64,000 nucleotides of DNA from Bugula neritina (Eukaryota > Bryozoa > Gymnolaemata > Cheilostomatida > Bugulidae): contig OZ037767.1 of the NCBI GenBank assembly GCA_964035545.1, positions 27,943,628-28,007,627 of the forward strand, in the 5' to 3' direction. A program made the translations under genes and the position numbers. This document shows positions 62,801 through 64,000 of the stretch, piece by piece. Each line of letters opens with the position of its first letter. Position 1 is the first letter of the stretch. Under the pieces are notes generated by a model. It was given only the letters and a program-made list of their open reading frames with translations, was not told the DNA's origin and made no database searches.

Positions 62801-63352
62801 TTTATATCAAAAACAGCTGTATGAACTACTTTTCACCCTTTCCTTTTGCCCATGTGTGTATGGACTACTAACAGCGCTAGCTAATGCTCTGTAAACACAG
62901 TGTCATGCAAACTATTCACTCTAATAATAGCATTTATTGATATTATTTAATAGTCTGATATGTGCTCAATTCATGACCTGCACAGAGCTATAAATCTCTC
63001 TAAAAATAAAGTTTGTAACATGGAAAAATACCTGTAACTCATTGTATCGTATCAGATGACTTTCTTGTATTACAAATACAACTTTTTTGTTTTTGACAGA
63101 TTCAGTATATATTTCAAGATGTTTTAGAATGCTAGCAAGTGCTAATAAGGGACTTTGAGTACAATATCATTGTTTTACATCCAGGCATTCAAACAGTTGC
63201 TTGATGCTGGAAGATTTCAAGAGATTGATTTAGATGTGAAACCTTACATCGTGGACGAGGTGACGTACCTGTGCGAACTAAACACAGCCCCGCACCGATA
63301 TGACTATTGGAAACCAGTCTATGGTGATGACATTCCAGATCAGCTAGTCTAG
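58738..63352 (+). CDS. LRRC34: Leucine-rich repeat protein, LRRC34-like
   Basis: Nine exons: 58738-58853, 59983-60178, 60534-60617, 60846-60929, 61217-61393, 61721-61839, 62244-62399, 62584-62710 and 63185-63352. Total 1227 nt, 408 residues, phases closed. After an N-terminal helix (MTTIHDIIKQFEDAV) come about nine ribonuclease-inhibitor-type LRRs, for example SLDLRYNRITDSGAKLLAQA, LVHLNLNGNDIEEEGARALA and LTHLDLSNNRLECPGAKFLA. Two exons of exactly 84 bp each encode one 28-residue repeat, typical for this LRR class. The C-terminal exon (DVKPYIVDEVTYLCEL...DYWKPVYGDDIPDQLV) is non-repeat. Length and the C-terminal tail fit LRRC34, a nucleolar/germ-cell-linked protein in mammals, but the assignment is from memory and another RI-type LRR protein is possible. 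Confidence 0.8.
59425..59625 (+). mobile_element. tRNA-derived SINE, family S, copy 4 (diverged)
   Basis: The B-box-like AAGTTCAAATCTAGG is followed by GGTGTCAGGAATGCATCTCA, CAGTTCTTAGC and AATCAGGGATTTTCA, matching the body and tail of the other copies. It lies in intron 1 of the LRRC34-like gene. Confidence 0.55.
59639..59710 (+). pseudogene. tRNA-like sequence (decayed tRNA or SINE head)
   Basis: A-box TGTGGTGTAATGGCTAGCGC and B-box GGGTTCTAATCCCAG are both present. The anticodon arm CCTGCTTGCACGCCGG looks like a CCTGCTTTGCACGCAGG arm that has lost one T and gained a mismatch, and the T stem also has a mismatch. It is therefore not an intact tRNA gene. Confidence 0.45.
59820..59930. repeat. 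(AT)n and ATATTATATTGT-type repeats
   Basis: An AT run to about 59861 is followed by several copies of a TATTATATTGTATTATAT-type unit, in intron 1 of the LRRC34-like gene. Confidence 0.85.
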
Positions 63353-64000
63353 TTGATTTATTTTTAGATCATTTTTCCCAATGGAACTTATATTAGTTTA
63401 CTGTCAGAGCTCTGTTGATGAGCTCTTGTCATAAGTAAGACTGGAACAAGTAATTCTGGTGGCTGAGCACTGTGGAAGCCATTAAATGTAAGAGTTTTAC
63501 TTTTTATTTGAAAAAATTTAATTTGAATCACATAACATTATTTTGATGGTAAAATTTTTATTCATTTTATTATAAATGTATAATACATTTATTTATGTAA
63601 ATTTATCTTCATTGTTTAAAGCAAACAGTATTGGAGAGATATTTTTAAAAGAATAAACTCACATTATTAAAATGAGATATAATATATCAATAAAGAGTAC
63701 TTGTATAATATACATATTATGTATTATGTTGTATTACACATGTAACTTAACACAGTTCCATGGCCTCACTCAGCATATAAGATAACATATACATGTAGTT
63801 ACGAAAATTTTAGTTTATTTGAGTGAATAAATGATAGAACGTGTTTTATTACCACCGTGGGATTTGCAATTTGGTTTGCAACAGATACAGGGATTCAGCA
63901 AAATTACTTGAAAGATTTAGCATAGTGCACTCATTACTATGCAATTACTAACCAGTTAACAATATCTTTACCAGCTCAATGTGGTACCCTCTACTAAAAA
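63353..64000. other. 3' flank of the LRRC34-like gene
   Basis: Contains AATAAA near 63652-63657 as a possible poly(A) signal. No further gene is visible up to the window edge. Confidence 0.5.

Overview
The window is animal nuclear DNA. It is AT-rich, its genes are split into many small exons with GT-AG (and three GC-AG) introns, and it holds microsatellites, tRNA-derived SINEs and small inverted-repeat elements. Recognisable genes are RPL7A, DYNLT1, CDC5L, a TMEM45 pair, an LRRC34-like gene, a neurotrophin/Spätzle-like cystine-knot ligand, a secreted chlorophyllase-like hydrolase and two death-domain proteins. This set suggests a bilaterian invertebrate, probably a spiralian such as a mollusc or a related phylum; that placement is inference. 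All gene models were built by hand from splice sites, and reading phase closes across every junction.

Layout from left to right. (1) 628-2727 (+) and 4840-10684 (-): two convergent TMEM45 (DUF716) paralogues; the first is cut by the left window edge. (2) 13691-17030 (-) DYNLT1 and 17311-19635 (+) RPL7A share a 280-bp head-to-head promoter with two CCAAT boxes; the RPL7A introns hold up to three box C/D snoRNA candidates. (3) 21765-30360 (+) and 31511-37530 (+): tandem paralogues of 801 and 454 aa. They share an N-terminal helical module I do not recognise and a C-terminal death domain. (4) 37928-41625 (-): secreted chlorophyllase-like alpha/beta hydrolase. (5) 43103-45600 (+): 742-aa N-terminally anchored protein built of fourteen 36-residue repeats, most of them in a higher-order three-unit period. 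(6) 46416-53785 (+): CDC5L, 17 exons, 813 aa. (7) 54321-56515 (+): neurotrophin/Spätzle-like ligand with TATA and initiator. (8) 58738-63352 (+): LRRC34-like leucine-rich-repeat protein.

Housekeeping genes (ribosome, dynein, spliceosome) are interleaved with fast-evolving accessory genes. No common pathway is evident. The death-domain pair and the cystine-knot ligand would fit innate-immune or neuro-immune signalling, but nothing in the sequence links them.

The most unusual items are the death-domain pair with its unknown N-terminal module, the 36-residue repeat protein, intronic tandem arrays that start at or next to splice sites (four introns at the donor, two near the acceptor), a recurring GTCACATGA core in three CDC5L introns, and two families of short inverted-repeat elements.
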